Origin: Curvibacter lanceolatus ATCC 14669
GTDB taxonomy: Bacteria > Pseudomonadota > Gammaproteobacteria > Burkholderiales > Burkholderiaceae_C
Assembly: GCF_000381265.1 (NCBI RefSeq)
Contig: NZ_KB906262.1
Span: forward strand, 124,001 to 188,000
Direction: 5' to 3'
DNA: 64,000 bases
In this document: positions 52,427-60,004 of the stretch, in pieces
How the letters are laid out: each line of letters begins with the position of its first letter
Position numbering within the stretch: the first letter of the stretch is position 1
Made by a program: the position numbers and the translations under genes
The notes under the pieces: generated by a model
Seen by the model: only the letters and a program-made list of their open reading frames with translations
Databases searched by the model: none
Told to the model about the DNA's origin: nothing

Positions 52427-52442
52427 AGCAAATCCTGGTCCA
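52427..52442 (-). promoter_or_regulatory. Sigma-54 promoter of the acoR-like gene
   Basis: The minus strand reads TGGACCAGGATTTGCT (GG-N10-GC). Transcription would start about 58 bases before the acoR-like ATG. This implies autoregulation. Confidence 0.7.
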
Positions 52443-52538
52443 GCGTCACAGATTGGAGCAACGGCCTGCCACGCTATAGCGCAAGGGGGTGCATGTCATG
52501 CGGAGTTGTCCTAGGGGGCGGTGCGAGGGTACGGGGCT

Positions 52539-52554
52539 TGGCATGCGCTTTGCT
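52539..52554 (+). promoter_or_regulatory. Sigma-54 promoter of the cytochrome/XoxJ operon
   Basis: TGGCATGCGCTTTGCT has GG-N10-GC and near-consensus halves. Transcription should start near 52565, about 32 bases before the ATG at 52597. Between this and the opposing promoter lie palindromes CGCTATAGCG (52472-52481) and GCATGTCATGC (52491-52501), possible activator contacts. Confidence 0.85.
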
Positions 52555-52596
52555 GACAAGTGCCTACCGCTTATCAACAAAAAACCCGGAGACACC

Positions 52597-53088
52597 ATGA
52601 AACCGACTTCCATTTTCTGCCGCCCTTTGCGCTGGGCCGGTGCCCTGCTGCTGGCCTTGAGCAGCCTGGCGCACGCCCACGGCGATGTCACCCCCCAGGC
52701 GGTGGACACCGGCAACCTGCCCAAGCTGGGTGAGGAGTGGCGGGTGGACAACCCCTACAGCAAGAACCCCGAGGCGATCCGCATCGGCGCCTCGGGCTTC
52801 AACCAGAACTGCGCCCGCTGCCATGGCCTGGAGGCCATCTCGGGCGGCATCGCGCCCGACCTGCGGCATCTGGATGACGACTGCGCTTCCATCCGCGACG
52901 CCAAGAAGCAGCAGGCCTGCCTGCGCGATGTCAATGACTGGTTCGTGGGGCATTTTCGCCATGGTGTGACCCGCAATGGCGCGGTCTACATGCCGGGCTT
53001 TGAGGGCATCCTGTCGCAGGAGGCGGCCTGGGCCATCAAGACCTACCTGGAATCGTTGCGCGTCAAACCCCTGGCGGAGGCCAAGTGA
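52597..53088 (+). CDS. Periplasmic cytochrome c, alcohol dehydrogenase partner
   Basis: 163 residues: signal peptide to about residue 28 (LAHAHG), one heme site C72-AR-C75-H76, axial Met132 (YMPGFEG) and an extra Cys pair (C96, C108) that may form a disulfide. It resembles PedF/XoxG-type cytochromes that accept electrons from PQQ dehydrogenases and would serve the soluble xoxF-like enzyme, which lacks its own heme. The ATG at 52597 follows CCGGAGACACC. The XoxJ-like gene overlaps its stop. Confidence 0.88.
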   Translation: MKPTSIFCRPLRWAGALLLALSSLAHAHGDVTPQAVDTGNLPKLGEEWRVDNPYSKNPEAIRIGASGFNQNCARCHGLEAISGGIAPDLRHLDDDCASIRDAKKQQACLRDVNDWFVGHFRHGVTRNGAVYMPGFEGILSQEAAWAIKTYLESLRVKPLAEAK

Positions 53089-53924
53089 TTGCCCGCCGCA
53101 GCCTGTTGAAGGCCTCGGCGGCCCTGGCGGCCGCCCCGCTGGCCTGGCCGGCCCAGGCCCAGGAGGAATCCGCCTGGGCGCGCATCCAGGCGCGCGGGGT
53201 GCTGTCGGTGGCGATCTACAACGACAACCCGCCCTTCAACGTCAAAGGCAAGGGCATCGATGCCGAGTTGGCGCGCCTGCTGGCCGCCCAGCTGGGGCTC
53301 AAGCTGAACCTGCTGCCTTTCGACGCCGACGAAAAAATGGGCGACGACCTGCGCAACATGGTCTGGAAAGGCCATTACCTGGGCTACGGCCCGGCCGATG
53401 TGCTGCTGCATGTGCCGGTGGACAAGCCCCTGATGGACGCCGAGCGCCAGGTGCTGATCTTCGGGCCCTATTACCGCGAGCGGGTGGTGATGGCGCGTCG
53501 GCTGGACCGGCTGCCCGATCTGGAGAGCCTGGCCGCCCTCAAGGGCCACAAGGTGGCCGTGGCCGGGCAATCGCTGGCCGGCTGGTTGCTGATCGGCGCC
53601 GACCAGGGGGCCTACCGCGATCTGTTGACCACCCATTTGCCCGATGGCACGGCGGCAGCCCGGCTGCTGCGCGATGGCGAGGTGGATGCGGCGGCGGGAC
53701 AGGCCTCCGAGCTGTACTCGGTGCTGGGCGACGACAAGCGCTTCTTCATCGAGGCCCTGCCCATGCCCCGCGCCCCGCGTGACGGTTGGGCCGTGGGCAT
53801 GGCCGTCAAGAAGCCCTCGGTTGAATTGGCGCAGGCCCTGCAGGCCGCGCTCAATGCCGTGGTGGCGGACGGGCGGCTGGCCAAGGCCTTTGCCGCGGCC
53901 CAGGTGCCCTGGCAGGCGCCTTGA
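53085..53924 (+). CDS. MxaJ/XoxJ-like periplasmic protein
   Basis: 279 residues; Tat signal ARRSLLKASAALAAAPLAWP, then a type II binding-protein fold (GVLSVAIYNDNPPFNVKGKG; GHYLGYGPADVLLHVPVDKP; FIEALPMPRAPRDGWAVGMA). MxaJ/XoxJ proteins accompany PQQ dehydrogenases and are thought to help activate or assemble the enzyme; it is not a true transporter subunit. Start is GTG at 53085, overlapping the cytochrome stop. A terminator follows. Confidence 0.88.
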   Translation: MIARRSLLKASAALAAAPLAWPAQAQEESAWARIQARGVLSVAIYNDNPPFNVKGKGIDAELARLLAAQLGLKLNLLPFDADEKMGDDLRNMVWKGHYLGYGPADVLLHVPVDKPLMDAERQVLIFGPYYRERVVMARRLDRLPDLESLAALKGHKVAVAGQSLAGWLLIGADQGAYRDLLTTHLPDGTAAARLLRDGEVDAAAGQASELYSVLGDDKRFFIEALPMPRAPRDGWAVGMAVKKPSVELAQALQAALNAVVADGRLAKAFAAAQVPWQAP

Positions 53925-53995
53925 GCACGGGAACAAGCGCTTAGACCGCTTGTCACCTGCTTCGGCCTGGAGCGTTCCAAAAAGTGACAGTGCTG

Positions 53996-54024
53996 CGCCG
54001 CCCCGGGTTTGCCCTGGGGCGGCG
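53996..54024 (+). terminator. Probable terminator after the XoxJ-like gene
   Basis: CGCCGCCCC (53996-54004) pairs with GGGGCGGCG (54016-54024), with an inner GGG/CCC arm, followed by a modest T-rich stretch. It lies between convergent genes. Confidence 0.65.
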
Positions 54025-54054
54025 TTGTGCTTTCAGCGCGTGCTCAGAGGTTGA

Positions 54055-54432
54055 TCAGGGCAGGTTCAGGATCCAGCCCACCAGCTTGCTCGCATCGGCC
54101 TGGCTGATGGCCACGGCATTGGGCGGCATGGCCAGGCCGCTGGCCTGCCCCTTCCAGTGGCTGTTGTAGGGGTTGGAGCCCTGCATCACGGTCTGAACCA
54201 GGGTGTCCAGCGCCTGGGCCTGGCCCTTGTACTTGTGGGCCACGTCCTGCCAGTTGGGGCCGATGGGCTTGCTGCCGTCGGCGCTCTTGGCACCGGACTC
54301 GATGTGGTGGCAGGTCAGGCAGCCGCTGCCCAGGGCCAGGGCCTTCATCTGGGCGTCCAGCGTGGCGTCGGCCTGTGCGGCCTGGGCGCCCAGCAGCAGG
54401 GCGCCGAGCATCAGGGTGGTTTTGAAAGACAT
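54055..54432 (-). CDS. Small periplasmic cytochrome c
   Basis: 125 residues: signal peptide to about residue 21 (AAQADA), heme site C38-LT-C41-H42 and axial Met102 (LAMPPNAV), the class I layout of c551/c552-type proteins. It may carry electrons onward to an oxidase. The ATG at 54432 gives the proper signal peptide and has AAGGAGA upstream; the frame is open to 54501. A sigma-54 promoter and a GTGACAC inverted repeat lie upstream, linking it to the PQQ regulon. Confidence 0.88.
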   Translation of the reverse strand: MSFKTTLMLGALLLGAQAAQADATLDAQMKALALGSGCLTCHHIESGAKSADGSKPIGPNWQDVAHKYKGQAQALDTLVQTVMQGSNPYNSHWKGQASGLAMPPNAVAISQADASKLVGWILNLP

Positions 54433-54494
54433 GGTCCATCTCCTTGTCGTTGAACGGTGCGGAACACCCCGCGGGGCCCGGCTTGCGCCGGGTT

Positions 54495-54511
54495 GTGACA
54501 CACCGTGTCAC
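54495..54511. promoter_or_regulatory. Inverted repeat GTGACAC-ACC-GTGTCAC
   Basis: A perfect 7-bp inverted repeat with a 3-bp spacer in the leader of the small cytochrome c gene, 25 bp downstream of its sigma-54 promoter. The same GTGACAC half-site occurs in the 50224-50250 repeat. Confidence 0.5.
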
Positions 54512-54535
54512 TTCGTGGGGGCTGAGCGCTCCGGG

Positions 54536-54551
54536 CGCAAATTCCATGCCT
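54536..54551 (-). promoter_or_regulatory. Sigma-54 promoter of the small cytochrome c gene
   Basis: The minus strand reads AGGCATGGAATTTGCG, with GG-N10-GC and TTTGC at -12. Transcription would start near 54525, about 93 bases before the ATG. Confidence 0.7.
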
Positions 54552-54740
54552 TCAATGGGGTTTTCTGACGGGGCGGCACGGGTGTTTGCGCTGCATCAAA
54601 TGCAAGCTCGATGGGCTCCGTGGCCCAGGCCGCAGGCGGGGCAGCGGGCCCGCAGGGGCCGTGCTAAAGTGATCCGGTTCCGGGTGGTCAACAGGCACGG
54701 ATGGCGTGCCCTCTCACCCGGCGTCTGACGGAGACACAAC

Positions 54741-55895
54741 ATGCCCGGACTCTTGCCCCAGGTGGACCCCGACGGTCTGCTCGAATTCTCGGTGGTCTAC
54801 ACCGATCGCGCGCTCAACCACATGTCGGCGCGGTTTCGCCGCGTCATGCTCGACATCGGCGACATGCTCAAAGAGGTCTATGGCGCCCACAGTGCCGTGC
54901 TGGTGCCCGGCAGCGGCACCTTCGGCATGGAGTCGGTGGCGCGTCAGTTTGCCGGCGGCAAGAAGGTGCTGATTCTGCGCAATGGCTGGTTCAGTTTCCG
55001 CTGGTCGCAGATCCTGGAGATGGGCGCCATCACGTCAGAGGTCACGGTGCTCAAGGCGCGTCGCGTGGCCCCCGGGTCTCAGGCCCCCTGGGCCCCGGCC
55101 CCCATCGACGAGGTGGTGGCCACCATCCGCGCCGAAAAGCCCGCCGTGGTGTTTGCCCCGCACGTTGAAACCGCCTCGGGCATGATCCTGCCCGACGACT
55201 ACCTGCGCAGCGTGGCCGAGGCCGTGCACGAGGTGGGCGGCCTGTTCGTGCTGGATTGCATCGCCTCGGGGGCGGTGTGGGTCAACATGCGCGACACCGG
55301 TGTTGACGTGCTGATCTCGGCGCCGCAAAAGGGCTGGAGCAGCTCGCCGGCCTGCGCCATGGTGATGATGTCGGAGCGCGCCCGCCAGGCCATCGAAGGC
55401 ACCACCAGCACCAGTTTTGCCTGCGATCTGAAAAAGTGGCTGCAGATCACCGAGAGCTACGAAAACGGCAGCCACGCCTACCACACCACCATGCCCACCG
55501 ACGCCCTGGTGCGCCTGCGTGACACCATGAAGGAAACCCAGGCCCTGGGCTTTGCCCGCATGCGCGAAGCGCAATGGGCACTGGGCCGCGGCGTGCGCCA
55601 GTTGTTCGAGTCGCGCGGCATCCCCAGCGTGGCAGCGCCTGGCTTCCAGGCCCCCGGGGTGGTGGTGAGCTACACCGAGGACGCCGACATCCAGTCGAGC
55701 AAGAAATTCGCCGCCGTGGGCCTGCAGACCGCAGCCGGCGTGCCGCTGCAATGCGACGAGGGCGCCGACTTCCGCACCTTCCGCATCGGCCTGTTCGGCC
55801 TCGAAAAATGGCAGAACGTGGAGCGCACCGTCGGCCAACTGGCCGCCGCCCTCGACCAGGTCGGCCACCCCGCCCGCGAACCCGTCGCCGCCTGA
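54741..55895 (+). CDS. Class V aminotransferase, alanine-glyoxylate type
   Basis: A 384-residue PLP enzyme of the alanine/serine-glyoxylate aminotransferase family. The PLP Lys is K197 (SAPQKGWSS), the Asp contact is in FVLDCIASGAV, and LVPGSGTFGMESV forms the phosphate cup. Likely reaction: transamination of glyoxylate or a related 2-oxo acid. CGGAGACACA precedes the ATG. A GlcD-type oxidase, which can make glyoxylate, is encoded convergently beyond the repeat region, so a glycolate/glyoxylate link is plausible. Confidence 0.85.
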   Translation: MPGLLPQVDPDGLLEFSVVYTDRALNHMSARFRRVMLDIGDMLKEVYGAHSAVLVPGSGTFGMESVARQFAGGKKVLILRNGWFSFRWSQILEMGAITSEVTVLKARRVAPGSQAPWAPAPIDEVVATIRAEKPAVVFAPHVETASGMILPDDYLRSVAEAVHEVGGLFVLDCIASGAVWVNMRDTGVDVLISAPQKGWSSSPACAMVMMSERARQAIEGTTSTSFACDLKKWLQITESYENGSHAYHTTMPTDALVRLRDTMKETQALGFARMREAQWALGRGVRQLFESRGIPSVAAPGFQAPGVVVSYTEDADIQSSKKFAAVGLQTAAGVPLQCDEGADFRTFRIGLFGLEKWQNVERTVGQLAAALDQVGHPAREPVAA

Positions 55896-55928
55896 GCCCC
55901 GCCGCAGCCCGGACGTTCAAGATGAACG

Positions 55929-56310
55929 CGGCTTTGGCTTTGCTAGGCCGCTGGTGTCGTCCCCTTGGGGGGCGATGGCGTCAAATTGGGGCACTACCCA
56001 GACATATGCAACTGGGCGCTGCATCTGAAGAATAGGGGCCGCACCGTTCAAAAGGCTGCGGAGCAAGCCACACCAGCAGACACCGCGGAGCTGGCTTTGC
56101 CAGGCCGCTGGTGTCGTCCCCCTCGGGGGCGATGGCGTCAAATTGGGGCCCTACCCAGATATCGGCATTGGGCGCTGCATCTGAACAAGAGGGGCTTCAC
56201 CGTTCAAAAGGCTGCGGAGCAAGCCACGCCAGCAGACACCGCGGAGCTGGCTTTGCCAGGCCGCTGGTGTCGTCCCCTGGGGGATGGCGCCGAAGGCGAC
56301 TCAGGGGGGT
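55929..56310. repeat. Tandem ~157-bp intergenic repeat, about 2.3 copies
   Basis: The anchor GGCCGCTGGTGTCGTCCCC recurs with its variable base CTGGTG at 55951, 56108 and 56264, periods of 157 and 156 bp. Each unit also holds GGCGATGGCGTCAAATTGGG and GTTCAAAAGGCTGCGGAGCA. Copies differ by scattered substitutions, so they are not recent. An open frame through the array gives a duplicated peptide, but there is no ribosome site, and it is not treated as a gene. Confidence 0.85.
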
Positions 56311-57812
56311 CAAAATCTAGGTAGATCCGGATGCTTGATCTTCCCGCCGCGCACCAGCTCCTTGCCGTACTCGGCGCAGCGGTGCTTGCTCGGGATCACC
56401 TTGCCCGGGTTCAGCAGGCCGCGCGGGTCGAAGGCGCGCTTCACGCCCAGCATCTGCTCGCGCTCCTCGGGGCTGAACTGCACGCACATGCTGTTGAGCT
56501 TCTCCACGCCCACGCCGTGCTCGCCGGTCACGGTGCCGCCCATGGCCACGCTGGTTTCCAGGATGTCGGCGCCGAACAGCTCGCAGCGGTGCAGCTGGTC
56601 GGGGTCGTTGGCATCGAACAGGATCAGCGGGTGCAGGTTGCCGTCACCGGCGTGGAACACGTTGGCGCAGCGCAGCTGGTACTTCTTCTCCATCTCGCTG
56701 ATGGCCAGCAGGATGTCGGCCAGGCGCTTGCGCGGGATGGTCGAGTCCATGCACATGTAGTCGGGGCTGATGCGGCCGCTGGCCGGGAAGGCGTTCTTGC
56801 GCCCGCTCCAGAAGCGCAGGCGCTCGCCCTCGTCGCGGCTCACCGCGATGGCGGTGGCACCGCAGCGGCGCAGCACCTCGCTCATGCGGCCGATTTCTTC
56901 TTCGACCTCTTCGGGCGTGCCGTCGCTCTCGCACAGCAGAATGGCTTCGGCGTTCAGGTCGTAGCCCGCGTGCACAAAGTCTTCCACGGCGGCGGTCATG
57001 GGCTTGTCCATCATCTCCAGGCCGGCCGGGATGATGCCGGCGGCAATCACCTCAGCCACCGCATCGCCGGCTTTGCGCATGTCGTCAAAGCTGGCCATGA
57101 TGCAGCGCGCCAGTTGCGGCTTGGGCACCAGCTTCACCGTGACCTCGGTGGTCACGGCCAGCATGCCTTCGCTGCCGATCACGATGGACAGCAGGTCCAG
57201 GCCCGGGCAGTCCAGGGCATCGCTGCCGAACTCGACGGCTTCGCCGGCCATGGTGTAGCCGCGCACCTTGAGCACGTTGTGCACCGTCAGCCCGTATTTC
57301 AGGCAGTGCACGCCGCCTGAGTTTTCGGCCACATTGCCGCCGATGGTGCAGGCAATCTGGCTGCTGGGGTCGGGCGCGTAGTACAGGCCGAAGGGGGCCG
57401 CGGCCTCGCTGATGGCCAGGTTGCGCACGCCGCCCTGGACCACCGCGGTGCGGCTGGCCGGGTCGATGCGCACGATCTGGTTGAACTTGGCCAGCGACAT
57501 CGTGACCCCCATCTTGTGCGGCATGGCGCCCCCCGACAGGCCGGTGCCAGCCCCGCGGGCCACCACCGGCACCTGCAGTTCGTGGCAGGCCTGCAGCACG
57601 GCCTGCACCTCGTCTTCGGTTTCGGGCAGAGCCACGACCAGCGGGCGCTCGCGGTAGGCCGTCAGGCCGTCGCACTCGTAGGGCACGGTGTCTTCGTTGT
57701 GCCACAGCAGGGCATGGGCGGGCAGCACGGCCTGCAGGGCCGCCACCACCTGGGCCTGGCGCTCGGCGCGGTGGCGGTGGTCGGTGGTCGGCGCGGACAA
57801 GGAGGCGTTCAT
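56310..57812 (-). CDS. glcD: FAD-linked 2-hydroxyacid oxidase, GlcD type
   Basis: 500 residues of the VAO/PCMH family: FAD-binding PVVARGAGTGLSGGAMP (about residue 83), DPSSQIACTIGGNVAENSGG and IGSEGMLAVTTEVTVKL, then the C-terminal substrate domain with FHAGDGNLHPLILFD and TGEHGVGVEK. It oxidises glycolate, D-lactate or a related 2-hydroxyacid. GlcE and GlcF are not adjacent, so a stand-alone D-lactate or D-2-hydroxyglutarate dehydrogenase is possible. The nearby glyoxylate-type aminotransferase favours glycolate. Confidence 0.85.
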   Translation of the reverse strand: MNASLSAPTTDHRHRAERQAQVVAALQAVLPAHALLWHNEDTVPYECDGLTAYRERPLVVALPETEDEVQAVLQACHELQVPVVARGAGTGLSGGAMPHKMGVTMSLAKFNQIVRIDPASRTAVVQGGVRNLAISEAAAPFGLYYAPDPSSQIACTIGGNVAENSGGVHCLKYGLTVHNVLKVRGYTMAGEAVEFGSDALDCPGLDLLSIVIGSEGMLAVTTEVTVKLVPKPQLARCIMASFDDMRKAGDAVAEVIAAGIIPAGLEMMDKPMTAAVEDFVHAGYDLNAEAILLCESDGTPEEVEEEIGRMSEVLRRCGATAIAVSRDEGERLRFWSGRKNAFPASGRISPDYMCMDSTIPRKRLADILLAISEMEKKYQLRCANVFHAGDGNLHPLILFDANDPDQLHRCELFGADILETSVAMGGTVTGEHGVGVEKLNSMCVQFSPEEREQMLGVKRAFDPRGLLNPGKVIPSKHRCAEYGKELVRGGKIKHPDLPRF

Positions 57813-57948
57813 GGCATGGATCCGGACGGTTTCTGGACAACAGCGTGCACGCCAGCGCAGGCCGGCGGCAAGAGCCGGTAATTTAAGCCCAAACCGCGGG
57901 CGCCGGCCATGAAGTTTCTTTCAGCAATGCGTGAAGAAAATGCCCCCT

Positions 57949-58030
57949 GCCAGGGGGCTGCCAGGGGGCTGGCAGGGGGCTGGCAGGGGGCGAAAGGGCG
58001 CGAAAGGGCGCGAAAGGGCGCGCAAGGGCG
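57949..58030 (+). repeat. Two adjoining short tandem repeats
   Basis: About four copies of CAGGGGGCTG(G/C) (57951-57990) run directly into CGAAAGGGCG repeated three times exactly (57991-58020) and a fourth variant CGCAAGGGCG (58021-58030). They lie just past the acyltransferase stop in the 250-bp gap before glcD. Confidence 0.85.
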
Positions 58031-58063
58031 CCCGCAGCCTACTCAGGCAAGGGCGAAGGGGCT

Positions 58064-59929
58064 TCAGGCAGCGCTGGTCGCGGCGCTGGCGCTCGCCGGG
58101 GTGGGCGAGGTGCTGCTGCCGCTGTCTGCAACGGCTGGGCTGGTCGCGGTGCCCGTGGTGGTGCCTGGGGCCACCGTGGTTTTTGCCGCTGCGGCACGGC
58201 TGCGGGGGCTGGCCGGGCGTTTGGCCGCGGCCGGCGTAGCGACTGCAGCCAGGCTGCGGGCCTTGGCGGCCGGGCGGGGCGTGCGGCTGCGTGCGGCCGT
58301 GGGGGCCGGGCTGGATGCAGCCGCTGGCTTGCTGATGGCGGTGGTTCTGCTGCGCCGCGGGGCGGGCGCTGGCGAGGCCTTCGCTGCGTCAGCTTGCGCC
58401 GCATCCTGACTGGGGCCGGTGGGGGCGGCCGAGGCGCTCTTGCGGGGCAAGGCGGTCTTGTCTGTGGCTTTGGCGGGTGCCGCTGAAACCACTGGCTTGC
58501 CGCCGTTGGCTTCAGCCTGGCGGGCCAGCGCCAGCAGCTGCTGGTGCTCCTCCAGCACAAAGTCGGCCAGCTCGTGGATCTGGGGCACGGCCTGGCGGCA
58601 GGCGATCAGCCCATAGTCCACCCGGCCGTTGTAGCTTTGCACCGTCACGTTCAGGGCCATGCCATGGGTGGGGATGGACAAGGGGTAGTAGCAGACCACG
58701 CGGGCGCCCGCGCAGTAGAGGGGGTCCTGGATGCCCGCCACGTTCGAGATCACCACATTGGCCAGGGGCGGCAATTGGTTGATGAGCTTGGAGCGCGCCA
58801 GCATGGTGTTGAGGCCCGAGATCAGCCAGGGTGCCGCGAAGATGGGGTAGTCGGTGGGGATGGCCGCCTTGATCTGGCCCATCACCCCCTTGTTGGCCTG
58901 GGCCGCGTCGTGGATGGCATGGAAGCGCTGGGCGCGGTCGCCTTCCTGGGTGCACAGCGGCACCACCATCATGCTGACCTGGTTGTTGGCCCGGCTGTCA
59001 CCCGGTGTGCGCAGGCTGACCGGAACGGCCGCGGTGAGGGACTTGTCGGGCAGGCAGCCCAGCTCGGTCAGGTAGCGGCGCAGGGCGCCCGAGGTGGTGG
59101 CCATCACCACATCATTGACCGAGCCCCCCAGGTGCTTGGCCATGTATTTGACTTCGGCCAGCGGCACGGTGCGGGCGGCAAAAGAGCGCTGGTTGGTGAT
59201 GGTGACGTTGAACGGGGTACGGGGCGCCAGCAGTTGCAGGCTTTTTGGCAGACGCCAACTGCGTTTGCCGTCCTCGCCCGGGGTGGGCAGCAGCACGGTC
59301 TTGGCGGCGCGGGCCATGCTGGGGGTCATGCGCAGCAGCTTGAGGTACTGGCGCCCGGTGTTCTTGAGCGCCGCGGCGGCCAGTTCGGCCACCCCCAGGT
59401 CGCGCTGGCGTGCCGGCGGGCGCGGCAGCGGAGCGGGAACCACCCGGCCACTGGCCACCCGGTCAAACAGGGCGTTGCCCAGGGCCACGCCCGACTGGCC
59501 GTCGATGCCGCAGTGGTGCACCTTGAGGTACAGCGCCACCTGGCCGCTCTTGAGGCCGGTGATCACGGCCACCTCCCACAGCGGGCGGCTGCGGTCCAGC
59601 AGCGAGGAATGCAGCCGGGCCACCAGGGCCTGCAGCTGGGCGTTGCTGCCCGGTGAGGGCAGGGTGATGGGGCGCACGTGGTAGTCCCAGTCGATGTCGT
59701 CGTCACGCACCCACACCGGGTCGGACATGTCGAAGGGCATCAGGGCCAGCCGACGGGTCAGCAGGTCGGCCAGGTGCTGGCGCTCCTGCAGGTGGTGGCG
59801 CACGTCTTCGCAGTAGTCGCCCTGGTAGCCCTCGGGCAGGTCGAGGACGTGCAGCGAGGCCACATGCATCGGGGTTTCGGGACTTTCAACATGAAGAAAG
59901 GTGGCGTCTAGGCCGCTCAGGTGATCCAT
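58064..59929 (-). CDS. Wax ester synthase / diacylglycerol acyltransferase (WS/DGAT)
   Basis: Transfers acyl groups from acyl-CoA to fatty alcohols or diacylglycerol to make storage lipid. 621 residues; active site H138-H139-CGI-D143-G144 (HHxxxDG), plus SLSGLD-type N-terminus (MDHLSGLDATFLHVES), NDVVMATTSGALRRYL and NVVISNVAGIQDP (DUF1298 half). The enzyme proper ends near residue 470. A further 149 residues form a low-complexity Ala/Pro/Ser/Thr tail rich in Lys/Arg, resembling histone-H1-like or granule-associated tails. GGAGAC precedes the ATG. It is followed upstream by a hydrolase and an acyl-CoA ligase on the same strand. Confidence 0.9.
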   Translation of the reverse strand: MDHLSGLDATFLHVESPETPMHVASLHVLDLPEGYQGDYCEDVRHHLQERQHLADLLTRRLALMPFDMSDPVWVRDDDIDWDYHVRPITLPSPGSNAQLQALVARLHSSLLDRSRPLWEVAVITGLKSGQVALYLKVHHCGIDGQSGVALGNALFDRVASGRVVPAPLPRPPARQRDLGVAELAAAALKNTGRQYLKLLRMTPSMARAAKTVLLPTPGEDGKRSWRLPKSLQLLAPRTPFNVTITNQRSFAARTVPLAEVKYMAKHLGGSVNDVVMATTSGALRRYLTELGCLPDKSLTAAVPVSLRTPGDSRANNQVSMMVVPLCTQEGDRAQRFHAIHDAAQANKGVMGQIKAAIPTDYPIFAAPWLISGLNTMLARSKLINQLPPLANVVISNVAGIQDPLYCAGARVVCYYPLSIPTHGMALNVTVQSYNGRVDYGLIACRQAVPQIHELADFVLEEHQQLLALARQAEANGGKPVVSAAPAKATDKTALPRKSASAAPTGPSQDAAQADAAKASPAPAPRRSRTTAISKPAAASSPAPTAARSRTPRPAAKARSLAAVATPAAAKRPASPRSRAAAAKTTVAPGTTTGTATSPAVADSGSSTSPTPASASAATSAA

Positions 59930-60004
59930 GGGGGTCTCCGGTTGGATGGGTTGGAGGGATGAGCTTGGTTTTTTGGGGGAGGCTGGCGAGGGGTCGGGTC
60001 GGCT

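Noticed and set aside
49248-52514. A 1088-codon plus-strand frame across the ATPase and acoR-like genes
   Set aside because: It mirrors two well-supported genes on the other strand and reads as Gly/His/Gln/Ala-rich shadow sequence.
55965-56324. An open frame encoding a duplicated peptide
   Set aside because: It arises from the 157-bp DNA repeat; there is no ribosome site and copies are not constrained as protein.
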